Source of the DNA: Actinomadura bangladeshensis
GTDB lineage: Bacteria; Actinomycetota; Actinomycetes; Streptosporangiales; Streptosporangiaceae
Assembly: GCF_004348335.1 (NCBI RefSeq)
Contig: NZ_SMJW01000033.1
Location: 1 to 44,955, forward strand
Reading direction: 5' to 3'
DNA length: 44,955 bases
The notes under the pieces: model-generated
Database searches by the model: none
What the model was told of the DNA's origin: nothing
Seen by the model: the letters and a program-made list of their open reading frames with translations, nothing else
Translations under genes and position numbers: made by a program
In this document: piece after piece, positions 32,867-43,170 of the stretch
Layout: every line of letters starts with the position of its first letter
Numbering within the stretch: the first letter of the stretch is position 1

Positions 32867-32886
32867 TCCCGTATCATCCCAGCAAA

Positions 32887-32899
32887 CGGGGTGACCCCG
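32887..32899. promoter_or_regulatory. Small dyad between divergent kinase and sigma genes
   Basis: CGGGGT-G-ACCCCG sits midway in the 53-base gap between the start codons. It could be an operator for coordinate control, but GC-rich dyads arise easily here. Confidence 0.3.
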
Positions 32900-32919
32900 C
32901 GAACGAGCGATGAGGCGGC

Positions 32920-33471
32920 ATGGCATTCGACGAGAGGACCGAGGAGTTGGCGGTGAAGGCCGCTCAGGGCGACCAGGGCGCCCTCAACGAGCTCCTCCGC
33001 AAGATCGAGCCGGACGTGCTGCGGCACAGCTCGCGCTTCCTGCCCTGCCGGCAGGACGCCGAAGAGGCATGTCAGGACGCGCTGCTCCAGGTCGCGCGCA
33101 ACATCCACCGGTTCGAGGGCCGGTCGCGGTTCAGCACCTGGCTGCACGTCGTCGTCGCCAACTCCGCGCGGTCCACCTACCGGTCGCTGAAGCGGCGGTC
33201 GGTCGAGCAGGCGGGCGAGCTCCCGCAGCAGCGCCCCGACCCCCGCCGGACCAGCGTCATCGCCGGATCCCGGGTCGACATCCTGGACGCCATGGAGGAC
33301 CTGGAGGCCCGCAAGCCCGACCTCATCCAGGCCCTCGTCCTGCGGGACGTGTCCCAGCTGGAGTACGCGGAGATCGCCGCGCAGCTCAATCTGCCGCTCG
33401 GCACGGTCAAGTCCCGCATCCACGAGGCGCGCAAGCAGTTCCGGCAGACGCTGGGCGAGTCCTACACCTGA
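32920..33471 (+). CDS. ECF-type RNA polymerase sigma factor
   Basis: A 183-residue sigma-70-family protein with regions 2 and 4 only. Region 2: EPDVLRHSSRFLPCRQDAEE, then FEGRSRFSTWLHVVVANSAR. Region 4: LVLRDVSQLEYAEIAAQLN with LPLGTVKSRIHEARKQFR. ATG 32920 follows GATGAGGCGGC. No anti-sigma gene is adjacent; the divergent neighbour is a membrane kinase, which suggests phosphorylation-based control as in ECF groups linked to Ser/Thr kinases. That link is inference. Confidence 0.93.
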   Translation: MAFDERTEELAVKAAQGDQGALNELLRKIEPDVLRHSSRFLPCRQDAEEACQDALLQVARNIHRFEGRSRFSTWLHVVVANSARSTYRSLKRRSVEQAGELPQQRPDPRRTSVIAGSRVDILDAMEDLEARKPDLIQALVLRDVSQLEYAEIAAQLNLPLGTVKSRIHEARKQFRQTLGESYT

Positions 33472-33581
33472 CGACTCCCGTAGCGGACGGCTCCCGCACC
33501 GGGGCGGGCCGTCAAAGGTCGGTCATCGCGCGGTAACGGTGAGTGCATAGTCGGTGCCGTGACCAGGGCGCCTCCACCAGC

Positions 33582-34613
33582 ATGCGGTGCATGCCATCAG
33601 GACCGGCCTCCCGCCACGACCGACCGATCTTCGTTCTCGGCTGCGCCCGTTCGGGGACGACCCTGCTGCGGCTGATGCTCCACTCGCATTCCCGCATCGC
33701 GATCCCCGCGGAGACGAAGTTCGTCCTCCCCGCCTATACGGCGAGGTGCGGATTCGGTGACCTCACGGACAGGAAGAACAGGCGCGCGCTCGCGGAGTGG
33801 ATCACCGGCGACCGGTCCACCAAGGTGCGCGAGCTCGGCCTGGACGCCGGCGAGGTCATCGACGAGATCACCGACGGGCCGCCGACGCTCGGCTCCGCGC
33901 TCGGCATCGTGTTCCGCGCCTACGCGCGCCTGCACGGCAAGCCGCGCTGGGGCGACAAGCGCCCGAGCTACGCCCGGTACGCCGGCCCGCTGCTGCGGAT
34001 GTTCCCGGACGCGCAGTTCGTCCACCTCGTCCGGGACGGCCGCGACTGCGTCGCCTCCCTGCTGGAGATGCCCTGGTACGACGGCGACGTCCACCACGCC
34101 GTGTCGCTCTGGCGCGAGACCATCGACCAGGGCCGCCGGCTCGCCGCGCGCCTCGGCCCCGACACCTACTACGAGCTGCAGTACGAGCGGCTCGTCGCCG
34201 ACCCGGCCGACGAGCTGACGCGGCTCTGCGGCTTCCTCGGCGAGGACTTCGACCCCGCGATGACGCACCCGGAGGGCCTGGCGCGGCAGATCGTCCCGTC
34301 CCGCAAGAGGTGGCACGGCCGGACGCGCGACGAGGTCACCACCGGCCGCATCGGGTCGTGGGCGGAGCGCCTCGACCCGTGGGAGATCAGCCTGGCGGAG
34401 GCCGCCTTCGGGGAGCGGCTCGCCGAGTACGGCTACGAACCGAGCGGCCTGCCGAAGCCGTCCACGTCCCAGCTCGCCCATTTCACCCGGGTCAGCGCCC
34501 ACCGCCGCATGGCGCAGAGCAAGGACGCGCTGCGCGAGCGCTGGCGGCAGCACCACGAACCGAACCCGGTCGAGTGCCGGCTGGTCACCGAGTCCTCCGC
34601 CAGCAGCTCCTGA
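33582..34613 (+). CDS. Sulfotransferase
   Basis: A protein of about 343 residues. The 5'-PAPS phosphosulphate loop is VLGCARSGTTLLRLMLHSH at the N-terminus. The 3'-phosphate motif is in HLVRDGRDCVASLLEMPW. YELQYERLVADPADELTRLC is the later conserved sulfotransferase segment. The acceptor is unknown; small-molecule, sugar or lipid sulphation is possible. No clear ribosome binding site is visible; ATG 33582 and ATG 33591 are both plausible starts. It is cytoplasmic and stands between the ECF gene and the convergent otsA. Confidence 0.88.
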   Translation: MRCMPSGPASRHDRPIFVLGCARSGTTLLRLMLHSHSRIAIPAETKFVLPAYTARCGFGDLTDRKNRRALAEWITGDRSTKVRELGLDAGEVIDEITDGPPTLGSALGIVFRAYARLHGKPRWGDKRPSYARYAGPLLRMFPDAQFVHLVRDGRDCVASLLEMPWYDGDVHHAVSLWRETIDQGRRLAARLGPDTYYELQYERLVADPADELTRLCGFLGEDFDPAMTHPEGLARQIVPSRKRWHGRTRDEVTTGRIGSWAERLDPWEISLAEAAFGERLAEYGYEPSGLPKPSTSQLAHFTRVSAHRRMAQSKDALRERWRQHHEPNPVECRLVTESSASSS

Positions 34614-34619
34614 AGCCTT

Positions 34620-34660
34620 GCGGTGTGCCGCCCTCCCGCCTGGAGCGGGCAGCACACCGC
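34620..34660. terminator. Terminator between sulfotransferase and otsA
   Basis: GCGGTGTGC (34620-34628) and GCACACCGC (34652-34660) form a 9-bp stem extended by CGCCC/GGGC, between convergent genes. Confidence 0.7.
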
Positions 34661-34670
34661 GACTCGTGCG

Positions 34671-36179
34671 CTAGCCGAGGGCGGCGAGCTGGTCGGCGAA
34701 CCAGCGCTGCGGGGGGAGCGCCGTCGCGGCGGCGGTGAGGCGGGCGCAGCGCTCGGCCCGCTCGGCGCGCGGCATCAGCAGCGCCTGGTGCAGGGTCTCG
34801 GCCGTCTGCGACACGTCGAAGGGGTTCACCATCAGCGCGTCGTCGGACAGTTCGGACGCCGCGCCGGCCTCCCGCGACAGCACCAGCGCGCAGCCCCGCT
34901 CCGAGAGGACGGGCCCTTCCTTCGCGACGAGGTTCATCCCGTCCCGGATGGGGTTGACCAGCAGGACGTCCGCCAGACCGTAGGCGGCGAGAGACCGCGG
35001 ATAGTCGTCGTTCACCTGCAGGATCAGCGGATCCCAGTCGGCGGTGCCGAACTCGTCGGTGATCTGCCCGGCCATCTGCTGGACGGCCGCCGTGTACTCG
35101 CGGTACTCGGGCAGGTCGTAGCGGGACGGGTAGGCGAACGCCAGGTGCACGACGCGTCCGCGCCATTCGGGATGGTTGACGAGCAGCTCCCGGTAGGCGG
35201 CGAGGCCGCGCACGATGTTCTTCGACAGTTCCGTCCGGTCGATGCGCACGATGAGCTGGCGGTCGCCCACCTGCTCCCGCAGCGCACGCGCCCGCTCGAC
35301 GACGTCCTGCTGGGCGGCGCGCCGGCGCAATGCCTCCTCGTCGACGCCGAGCCCGTGGACGCCCACGTGCGTGGTGTGCCCTGAACAGGTGACCGTACGG
35401 GCGGCGCGGTCGACCCGAGCGCCCGGGACCAGCTCGCAACAGTCGAGGAACGCCGAGGCCCAGCGCTCGGTGAGGAACCCCGCGTGGTCGGCGCCGAGTA
35501 TGCCCCGGAGGATCTGCAGACCGATGTCGTCTGGGAGGAGCTTGTAGTACTCGGGCGGCGCCCAGGGCGTGTGGGAGAAGTGGGCGATCCTCAGGTCGGG
35601 ACGTCGTTCCCGGAGCATTCGCGGGGCCAGTGACAGGTGGTAGTCCTGGATCGCGGCCTTCGCGCCGTTGGCGGCGTCCCGGGCCAGGGCGTCCGCGAAC
35701 GCCGCGTTGTACGCCTCGTAGGACTGCCAGTCGCGGCGGGCGCGGGCATCGAAATGCGGGTTGCGGGGTGTGTCGTACAGAAGGTGGTGGACGAACCACA
35801 GCGTCGAGTTGGCCACCGCGTTGTACGCGCGGTCGAACGTGGCCGGGGGGATGTCGAGCATCCGCACCGCCGCGCCACCGGTGTCGTAACCCGCCTGGTC
35901 TATGCGGCCGTCCGGGGAACGGCGGGCGGCCGTCCGATCGGCCTCGCTGAGGCTCGCGCACACCCAGAGCACATCCGGGTCGTGGGCGGACGGCGACGCC
36001 GTCCCCGCGAGTTCCGACGTCCCCGCGGGGCGGGGCGGACCAGGGTCGCGCGGCGCGCCCGTGACGGCGGCCAGGCCGGACACCAGCCCGCCACCGCCGC
36101 GCCGCATGGCGAGCCCGCCGTCCTGCGACAGCGAGAACGACACCGGGCCCCGGTTGGATGCCACCAGCACTTGGCTCAT
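34671..36179 (-). CDS. otsA: Trehalose-6-phosphate synthase
   Basis: A 502-residue GT20 glycosyltransferase that joins UDP- or ADP-glucose to glucose 6-phosphate. Signatures are VLVASNRGPVSF at the N-terminus, VHHLLYDTPRNPHF, AAIQDYHLSLAPRML, HFSHTPWAPPEYY, VDRTELSKNI-type RIDRTELSKNIVRG, and NPIRDGMNLVAKEG. Length is normal. Trehalose serves as a stress and spore protectant and carbon store. otsB lies at 27380 on the opposite strand. No strong Shine-Dalgarno sequence was seen near ATG 36179. Confidence 0.96.
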   Translation of the reverse strand: MSQVLVASNRGPVSFSLSQDGGLAMRRGGGGLVSGLAAVTGAPRDPGPPRPAGTSELAGTASPSAHDPDVLWVCASLSEADRTAARRSPDGRIDQAGYDTGGAAVRMLDIPPATFDRAYNAVANSTLWFVHHLLYDTPRNPHFDARARRDWQSYEAYNAAFADALARDAANGAKAAIQDYHLSLAPRMLRERRPDLRIAHFSHTPWAPPEYYKLLPDDIGLQILRGILGADHAGFLTERWASAFLDCCELVPGARVDRAARTVTCSGHTTHVGVHGLGVDEEALRRRAAQQDVVERARALREQVGDRQLIVRIDRTELSKNIVRGLAAYRELLVNHPEWRGRVVHLAFAYPSRYDLPEYREYTAAVQQMAGQITDEFGTADWDPLILQVNDDYPRSLAAYGLADVLLVNPIRDGMNLVAKEGPVLSERGCALVLSREAGAASELSDDALMVNPFDVSQTAETLHQALLMPRAERAERCARLTAAATALPPQRWFADQLAALG

Positions 36180-36289
36180 ACCGGCAGGGTCTCAGTTGTG
36201 ACCGGGGCGCTCCACAGTGACCCGCGTGGTTTCCGCCACGGCCGGACAGCGGTCGGATTAGCCCGTTCTGTCAGGGGTAATCGATCAAG

Positions 36290-37228
36290 ATGAGCAGGTC
36301 AGAGACAACGAAGACCGTGCTCGTCGCCGGTACGGCCAACGCCATTCTCGCGATCACCAAGCTGGTCGCCGGCCTGCTCGCCGGGTCGAGCGCGATGCTC
36401 GCCGAAGGCGCCCACTCGATCGCCGACACCCTCAACCAGAGCTTCCTGCTCGCCTCGCTGCGGCGCAGCGAGCGCCCCCCTGACCGGCGGCATCCCTTCG
36501 GATACGGCAACGAGCGCTACGTGTGGTCGCTGCTCGCCGCGTTCGGGATCTTCATCGCCGGCGCCGGGTTCTCGATCTTCGAGGGCATCCTGACCATGAC
36601 CGGCCACGGCGGCACCGGCACCGCCGTCTGGCTCGCCTACGCCGTCCTCGCGCTCGCCGCCGTGCTGGAGGGGACGTCCTGGATCCGCGCCGTCTACCAG
36701 GCGCGCAAGGAGACCCGCGAGAACGACCGCGACCTCGTCGAGCACGTCCGCAAGTCGCCCGACCTGACGTTCAAGACCGCGCTGTTCGAGGACAGCGCCG
36801 CGATGGTCGGCCTCGCGCTCGCCGCCGGCGGGCTGGTGCTGCGGCAGGTCACCGGGTCGGACTTCTGGGACGGGCTCGCGTCCGTCCTCATCGGGCTGCT
36901 GCTCGTCGCGCTCGCCTTCCTGATCGGCAAGGAGAGCACCGGCCTGCTCATCGGGCGCGCCGCCGACCCCGACGCGCAGCGCGAGATCCGCGCGGAGATC
37001 CTCGGCGCGCCCGGCGTGACCGGCGTGGACGAGCTGCTCACCATGCACTTCGGGCCCGAGCAGCTGCTCGTCGCCGCCAAGGTCAACTTCTCCGACGACA
37101 TCAGCGCCGACCAGGCCGAGGACGTCGCCGGGGAGATCGACCGGCGGCTCCGGGAGCGGCTCCCGATCGTCCGGCACGTGTTCCTCGACCCGACCCAGCG
37201 CACCGTCCGGAGGGAAACGCCGGCGTGA
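36290..37228 (+). CDS. Cation diffusion facilitator (CDF) metal transporter
   Basis: A 312-residue membrane protein exchanging divalent cations for protons. The metal site on helix 2 reads MLAEGAHSIADT (H-x3-D) and on helix 5 ALFEDSAAMVGLALA. RRHPFGYGNERYVWSLL is the conserved loop before helix 3. A cytoplasmic C-terminal metallochaperone-like domain follows (LTMHFGPEQLLVAAKVNF). The E-D pair in helix 5 instead of H-D would favour Mn, Fe or Co over Zn, but this is a weak prediction. ATG 36290 is the only good start; the Shine-Dalgarno sequence is weak. Confidence 0.92.
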   Translation: MSRSETTKTVLVAGTANAILAITKLVAGLLAGSSAMLAEGAHSIADTLNQSFLLASLRRSERPPDRRHPFGYGNERYVWSLLAAFGIFIAGAGFSIFEGILTMTGHGGTGTAVWLAYAVLALAAVLEGTSWIRAVYQARKETRENDRDLVEHVRKSPDLTFKTALFEDSAAMVGLALAAGGLVLRQVTGSDFWDGLASVLIGLLLVALAFLIGKESTGLLIGRAADPDAQREIRAEILGAPGVTGVDELLTMHFGPEQLLVAAKVNFSDDISADQAEDVAGEIDRRLRERLPIVRHVFLDPTQRTVRRETPA

Positions 37229-37346
37229 TCAAGACCTCATCCGGGTAACGTCTCAATCGGTGGACCTGGCTGTCTGGCATCCGGTCAGCTGATGTAAAGT
37301 CCCCCATACGAGTTCAAAGCACTCGTGCATCGACAACTGAATACCG

Positions 37347-37487
37347 CTCATCCAGAGGGGTGGAGGGACCGGCCCTGCGAAGCCCCGGCAACCACCCGGC
37401 TATGGCGCGCTCGCGATCCTGCGAGGCCGGCCGGGAGATGGTGCCAACTCCGGCCTGCGACCAAGGTGGCGCAGGGAAGATGGGGAG
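37347..37487 (+). promoter_or_regulatory. SAM-I (S-box) riboswitch
   Basis: The leader of the next gene carries the conserved core: P1 CTCATCC with partner GATGGGGAG, then GGAGGGACCGGCCC, GCGAAGCCCCGGCAACC and GGTGCCAACTCC in the correct order and spacing. It ends 15 bases before ATG 37503, so translational or late transcriptional control is likely. Binding of S-adenosylmethionine should switch the thrC-like operon off. Confidence 0.9.
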
Positions 37488-37502
37488 AAAGGCCTCGCCC
37501 TC

Positions 37503-38747
37503 ATGGCACTCACGCCTGCCACAGACCTCGGACCGGCTACCGCGCTCGTCTGCCGCGAATGCGGCTCCACGCGCGATCTCGGCCCCTTCTATGCCTGTGA
37601 GGAATGTTTCGGCCCCCTGGAGATCGCCTACGACTTCCAGGGCGTCACCCGGGAGTCGATCGAGTCCGGGCCGCGCAACCTCTGGCGCTACCGGGGGCTG
37701 CTGCCCGTCCCGTCCAACGTCGCGGACACGCCCAACACCGAGCCCGGCCTGACCCGCCTCGTCCGCGCCGACAACCTCGCGGAGAGCCTCGGCCTGCAGA
37801 GCCTCTGGGTGAAGGACGACAGCGGCAACCCGACCCACTCGTTCAAGGACCGCGTCGTCGCCGTCGCGCTCGCCGCCGCCCGCGAACTCGGCTTCAAGGT
37901 GCTGGCCTGCCCGTCCACCGGCAACCTCGCCAACGCCGTCGCCGCCGCCGCGGCCCGCGCAGGGATCCGCAGCGCGGTGTTCGTCCCGTCCAACCTCGAA
38001 GCGCAGAAGATCATCACGACGGCCGTCTACGGCGGGACGTTCGTGACGGTCGACGGCAACTACGACGATGTCAACCGGCTCGCCTCCGAGATCGCCGGGG
38101 AGCAGGACGACTGGGCGTTCGTCAACGTCAACGTCCGGCCCTACTACGCGGAGGGCTCCAAGACGCTCGGCTACGAGATCGCCGAGCAGCTCGGCTGGCG
38201 GCTCCCGGACCAGATCGTCGTCCCGGTCGCGTCCGGCTCCCAGCTCACCAAGATCGACAAGGCCTTCCAGGAGCTGATCAAGCTCGGCCTGGTCGAGGAC
38301 AAGCCGTACCGCGTGTTCGGCGCCCAGGCCGCCGGCTGCGGCCCGGTCGCCGCCGCGTTCAAGGCCGGGCACGACGTCGTCCGCCCGGTGAAGCCCGACA
38401 CGATCGCCAAGTCCCTCGCGATCGGCAACCCCGCCGACGGCCCCTACGTCCTGGACGTCGCCCGCCGCACCAACGGCGCCGTCGAGGACGTCACCGACGC
38501 CGAGGTCGTCGAGGGCATTCGCCTCCTCGCCCGGACCGAGGGCATCTTCGGCGAGACGGCCGGCGGCGTCACCGTCGCGACGCTCCGCAAGCTCATCGGC
38601 GCGGGCACCCTCGACCCGTCCGCCGAGACCGTGATCATCAACTCCGGGGACGGCCTGAAGACCCTGGACGCCGTCGCCCCGGTCGTCGCACCGGGTGCCA
38701 ACATCGCCCCGTCCCTGGAGGCGTTCCGCGCCGCCGGCCTCGCCTGA
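37503..38747 (+). CDS. thrC: Threonine synthase-like fold-type II PLP enzyme (SAM-controlled)
   Basis: A 414-residue PLP enzyme. An N-terminal zinc ribbon has C17-C20 and C32-C35 (CRECGS, CEECFG). The PLP-binding lysine is K115 in NPTHSFKDR, the phosphate-binding glycine/serine-rich loop is CPSTGNLANAVAAAAARAG, and the C-terminal cofactor contact is TVIINSGDGLKT. Homology says threonine synthase, using O-phosphohomoserine. The gene is led by a SAM riboswitch and followed 13 bases later by a ThiS-like sulfur carrier, and the usual hom/thrB partners are absent. I think it may use the carrier's thiocarboxylate to make homocysteine, as CysM does with CysO and O-phosphoserine. That is inference; plain threonine synthase remains possible. 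Confidence 0.9.
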   Translation: MALTPATDLGPATALVCRECGSTRDLGPFYACEECFGPLEIAYDFQGVTRESIESGPRNLWRYRGLLPVPSNVADTPNTEPGLTRLVRADNLAESLGLQSLWVKDDSGNPTHSFKDRVVAVALAAARELGFKVLACPSTGNLANAVAAAAARAGIRSAVFVPSNLEAQKIITTAVYGGTFVTVDGNYDDVNRLASEIAGEQDDWAFVNVNVRPYYAEGSKTLGYEIAEQLGWRLPDQIVVPVASGSQLTKIDKAFQELIKLGLVEDKPYRVFGAQAAGCGPVAAAFKAGHDVVRPVKPDTIAKSLAIGNPADGPYVLDVARRTNGAVEDVTDAEVVEGIRLLARTEGIFGETAGGVTVATLRKLIGAGTLDPSAETVIINSGDGLKTLDAVAPVVAPGANIAPSLEAFRAAGLA

Positions 38748-38760
38748 GAAAAGGAGCACC

Positions 38761-39036
38761 ATGAGCGTTTCCGTGCGCATCCCGACGATCCTGCGGACCT
38801 ACACCGGCGGCGAGTCCGAGGTGAAGGCCGAGGGCACCACGCTGCGCGCCGTCGTCGCCGACCTGGAGACGAACTACTCCGGCATCTCCGCCCGCATCCT
38901 GGACGACGCCGGCAAGATCCGCCGCTTCGTGAACGTCTACGTCGGCGACGAGGACGTCCGCTTCGCCGAGGGCCTCGACACCCCGACCCCCGACGGCGCG
39001 CAGATCTCCATCATCCCCGCCGTAGCCGGCGGCTGA
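38761..39036 (+). CDS. ThiS/MoaD-family sulfur carrier protein (CysO-like)
   Basis: A 91-residue ubiquitin-fold protein ending in the diagnostic di-glycine (AVAGG) that is adenylated and thiocarboxylated. Its sequence VSVRIPTILRTYTGGESEV and RRFVNVYVGDEDVRF resembles CysO of mycobacteria. ATG 38761 follows AAGGAGCACC, 13 bases after the PLP enzyme stop, under the same riboswitch. No MoeB/MoeZ-type activating enzyme or Mec hydrolase is adjacent. Its sulfur probably goes to the PLP enzyme upstream. Confidence 0.92.
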   Translation: MSVSVRIPTILRTYTGGESEVKAEGTTLRAVVADLETNYSGISARILDDAGKIRRFVNVYVGDEDVRFAEGLDTPTPDGAQISIIPAVAGG

Positions 39037-39041
39037 CACCG

Positions 39042-39073
39042 AGCCCGGTCCCGGCACCCTCCGGGACCGGGCT
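39042..39073 (+). terminator. Rho-independent-type terminator after sulfur carrier gene
   Basis: AGCCCGGTCCCGG and its complement form a perfect 13-bp stem around CACCCT directly after the stop codon, closing the two-gene SAM operon. Confidence 0.85.
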
Positions 39074-39170
39074 GCCCCGCCCCGACCACTGGAGCCGCGT
39101 CCTCACGATCGGCGCCGCCCGACCGGTCGAAGCGCCCTCCGGCAGGACGTGCGGCCCCTACGATGGCGCG

Positions 39171-39575
39171 GTGACAGAGCATGACACGGTCGAACTGATC
39201 CATCTCGCCGACGACCTCGGAAACGGCGTCGTCCTCCGCATAACCGGCCAGGACGCCCGCAGTCTGGAGGGCACCATCGAGGTCGCGAGCTACTTCGTCA
39301 GCGGCAGCATCAACACCCGGGTGGACCGCGAGGACCTGGCCGCGTGGGAGAAGGTCCTCGACTCCCTGGCACAGGACGACGGCGGCGCGGCATGGCGCGA
39401 AGACCAGCGCGCAACCGAAATCCACCTGGATCTCGACGACGACCGTGTGCACGTCGCCGTAGTCGATCGGCATTCCTTCCTGGTGACGGTGGAACTCACC
39501 ATCGAAGTCGCCGAGGATTGGCTCGAAGACCACCGCGAACGTCTGACCGCCACCCGCGCGCTACTCCCCGAGTAG
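39171..39575 (+). CDS. DUF5959-like protein
   Basis: A 134-residue acidic protein: VELIHLADDLGNGVVLRI, IEVASYFVSGSINTRV, DLAAWEKVLDSLAQ and a late VHVAVVDRHSFLVTVELTI. This alternating strand pattern ending in an EDWLEDHRERL helix fits DUF5959 of actinomycetes, function unknown. GTG 39171 is the likely start. No operon partner is clear; another small gene follows 89 bases later. Confidence 0.7.
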   Translation: MTEHDTVELIHLADDLGNGVVLRITGQDARSLEGTIEVASYFVSGSINTRVDREDLAAWEKVLDSLAQDDGGAAWREDQRATEIHLDLDDDRVHVAVVDRHSFLVTVELTIEVAEDWLEDHRERLTATRALLPE

Positions 39576-39664
39576 AACCGAGTCGCCGCTGGGCGGCGGG
39601 CTTCGCAGCCGGAGAAGCAACCACGGGTGGGGCCTACGGCGACTCGAGCAATAGCCTGCATCGC

Positions 39665-40015
39665 GTGAATGAGGACATCCAGCAGATTCAGCCACTCGAC
39701 TCCCGGATAGCAGAGGAGTGGGTGCGCAGGACGGACGAGCCGGACCTGCGTGCTGTATCGGCCTCCAAGCTGCGCGAGGGTCCGTGGTGGAACGTCAGCG
39801 TTCCGGTCATGGAATTCATCCGTGCAGACCCTCTCGAATCCGAACTGCGCCGTCGCATCGCCCACGCGCTGAGCGGCGTCAGCGGCGTTACCGGTGCCGA
39901 GGAGGAAGACCGAGAAGTGTGGACGGTGACCGGCGATCCGACGGGTGGTGCGCTGGTCGAGGCGGTCGCGCGAGTAGTGGACGAACTGGCCGACCGGACT
40001 CGCGACGCTCTGTAG
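39665..40015 (+). CDS. Hypothetical protein
   Basis: A 116-residue cytoplasmic protein starting at GTG 39665 (MNEDIQQIQPLDSRIAEEWV). It has a central WWNVSVPVMEFIRADPLE and a C-terminal SGVTGAEEEDREVWTVTGDP region. No family recognised. The composition is protein-like, but the start has no strong ribosome binding site. Confidence 0.6.
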   Translation: MNEDIQQIQPLDSRIAEEWVRRTDEPDLRAVSASKLREGPWWNVSVPVMEFIRADPLESELRRRIAHALSGVSGVTGAEEEDREVWTVTGDPTGGALVEAVARVVDELADRTRDAL

Positions 40016-40128
40016 CCCGTAGCTCCCCACCGCAAGGCGGCCGCGGCATCGACATCACATGGACTGGGTCTGGATCGTGGACGGGCGGGGCGGGTGGACG
40101 CGTCGCGATGCGCGGCCCGGCGCGGCCG

Positions 40129-40614
40129 TCAGAGCCGCTTGAAGTAGCGGGAGATCGGGAGTTCGACGAATCCGGCGCGCTCGTAGGTGACGCGAGCGGG
40201 GGCGTGCCCGGGGTCGCCGCCGGTCTCCACCATCGCCAGCGGTATGCCGGCGGCTTTGATCTGATCCAGCGCGAACGAGGTCAGCAACGTTGCGACGCCG
40301 CCGCGCTGATGGTCGGGGTCAACGGCGATCATGTAGATCTCGCCGAGGCCGTCCTCGTGGTGGAGGCGCACGGCGACGAAGCCGATCACACGGCCGTTGG
40401 TCTCGGCGACCGATACCTGGTCGTCTTCTCCGTCGCAGACGGCAAGGACGGCCTGCCGCTGGTCGGCACGCCAGTCGGGGTGCATCTGCGCGTAAAGGCC
40501 GGAGGGGGCGAGAACCTTCGCCAAGGAGGCGAAGACCGGCTCCCATGCACGCAGTGAGAGGTCCACCACCGCGTCCCGGTCGCGGGCTTGGAACGCTCGA
40601 ATCACTGGTTGCAT
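40129..40614 (-). CDS. GNAT-family N-acetyltransferase
   Basis: A 161-residue acetyltransferase. The acetyl-CoA loop is YMIAVDPDHQRGGVATLLTS (Q-x2-G-x-G/A variant), with upstream strands VAETNGRVIGFVAVRL and a C-terminal ARVTYERAGFVELPISRYFK. It acetylates an amine on an unknown substrate in the cytoplasm. ATG 40614 start. It stands alone. Confidence 0.9.
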   Translation of the reverse strand: MQPVIRAFQARDRDAVVDLSLRAWEPVFASLAKVLAPSGLYAQMHPDWRADQRQAVLAVCDGEDDQVSVAETNGRVIGFVAVRLHHEDGLGEIYMIAVDPDHQRGGVATLLTSFALDQIKAAGIPLAMVETGGDPGHAPARVTYERAGFVELPISRYFKRL

Positions 40615-40978
40615 CCGGCAAGCATGTCACCCGTGGACACATAGGGCGATCGCTTTTCTGAGGGGTTGGCCAGTAGTCGCGTGGCCCCGGATTCCAGTGA
40701 GCGCCACGGGTGTGCGGCGCCGTTGTGAGCGCCGCCGCCCGACCACGCCGAGGACTCAGGCGTGCGGCGGCGGGGCGAAATATCCGGTCCCGGCCTGCCT
40801 GAACCGGTTGCCACCATGCGTGCCCACCTGGAGGAACTCGATGCGGCGGAGGAGTACGGCAACCGCCTCGCGCCCGCCAAGGACGACACGCCCGCTAGTC
40901 TCCCGGACGGGGTTCCGGCGCAGGTGAGAACGGGTCTGGGCAGGTAGGTGAACCTTCCTCTCACGGGGATGTGTGGCG

Positions 40979-41005
40979 CTTGCACTCGGCAGGGTAGAGT
41001 GCTAA
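40979..41005. promoter_or_regulatory. CIRCE operator 1 (HrcA site)
   Basis: CTTGCACTC-N9-GAGTGCTAA matches the CIRCE consensus TTAGCACTC-N9-GAGTGCTAA with the exact nine-base spacer. HrcA binds it and releases on heat shock. Confidence 0.85.
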
Positions 41006-41012
41006 AAAACGG

Positions 41013-42797
<1,785 letters not shown>

Positions 42798-42824
42798 CGC
42801 GATTCCTCACGTCGGTGAGTCTCA

Positions 42825-42853
42825 AGGGGCGGCCCCACCGGGCCGCCCCTTTC
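42825..42853 (+). terminator. groEL terminator
   Basis: AAGGGGCGGCCC and GGGCCGCCCCTT form a perfect 12-bp stem with a CACC loop, followed by a short T run, 27 bases after the groEL stop. Confidence 0.9.
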
Positions 42854-42885
42854 GCGTTCCCCGCGGCCTGCCATCATGCGGCCCC

Positions 42886-43170
42886 GTGGACGGCCTCTTC
42901 GGCTTCCCGGTGCACCGCTACGCGCTCCTGGACGCGGACGACCGCGAGGTAGGGCAGTTGGACGGCAGCCGTTTCGGTCGCAGCTTCCCGGTACTGGACG
43001 CCCACGGACACCATGTCGCCCAGCTCGACAAGGAATGCAACTGGTCGACGTGGCTGCCAGGTCGCGATGTGTGGACGAGCGGGGTAGATGCGGGTGCCTG
43101 GAGGGCGAGAAGGGTGTGTCTTTCGCATTGCCGTCGCGGGTCGAGTTTGTGGAGGTCAGTTGCGGTGTGA
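42886..43170 (+). pseudogene. Possible truncated scramblase-like protein
   Basis: GTG 42886 opens 94 codons. The first 50 residues (PVHRYALLDADDREVGQLDG, then FPVLDAHGHHVAQLDKE) form strand-turn units with D-x-DG-type hairpins like those of the scramblase/LURP-one-like protein encoded next (43330). The rest (from CNWSTWLPG) has no such pattern and is Cys/Arg/Trp-rich, suggesting frameshifted or random sequence. I read it as a broken paralogue, but it could be a short real gene. Confidence 0.4.

Noticed and set aside
37503..38747. Calling the gene simply housekeeping threonine synthase with no comment
   Set aside because: The SAM riboswitch and the following sulfur carrier do not fit threonine synthesis, so the alternative was kept as a finding.
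40762..40947. Short plus-strand frame before groEL
   Set aside because: No ribosome binding site and no known relatives. Part of it looks protein-like, but there is too little evidence to call a gene.
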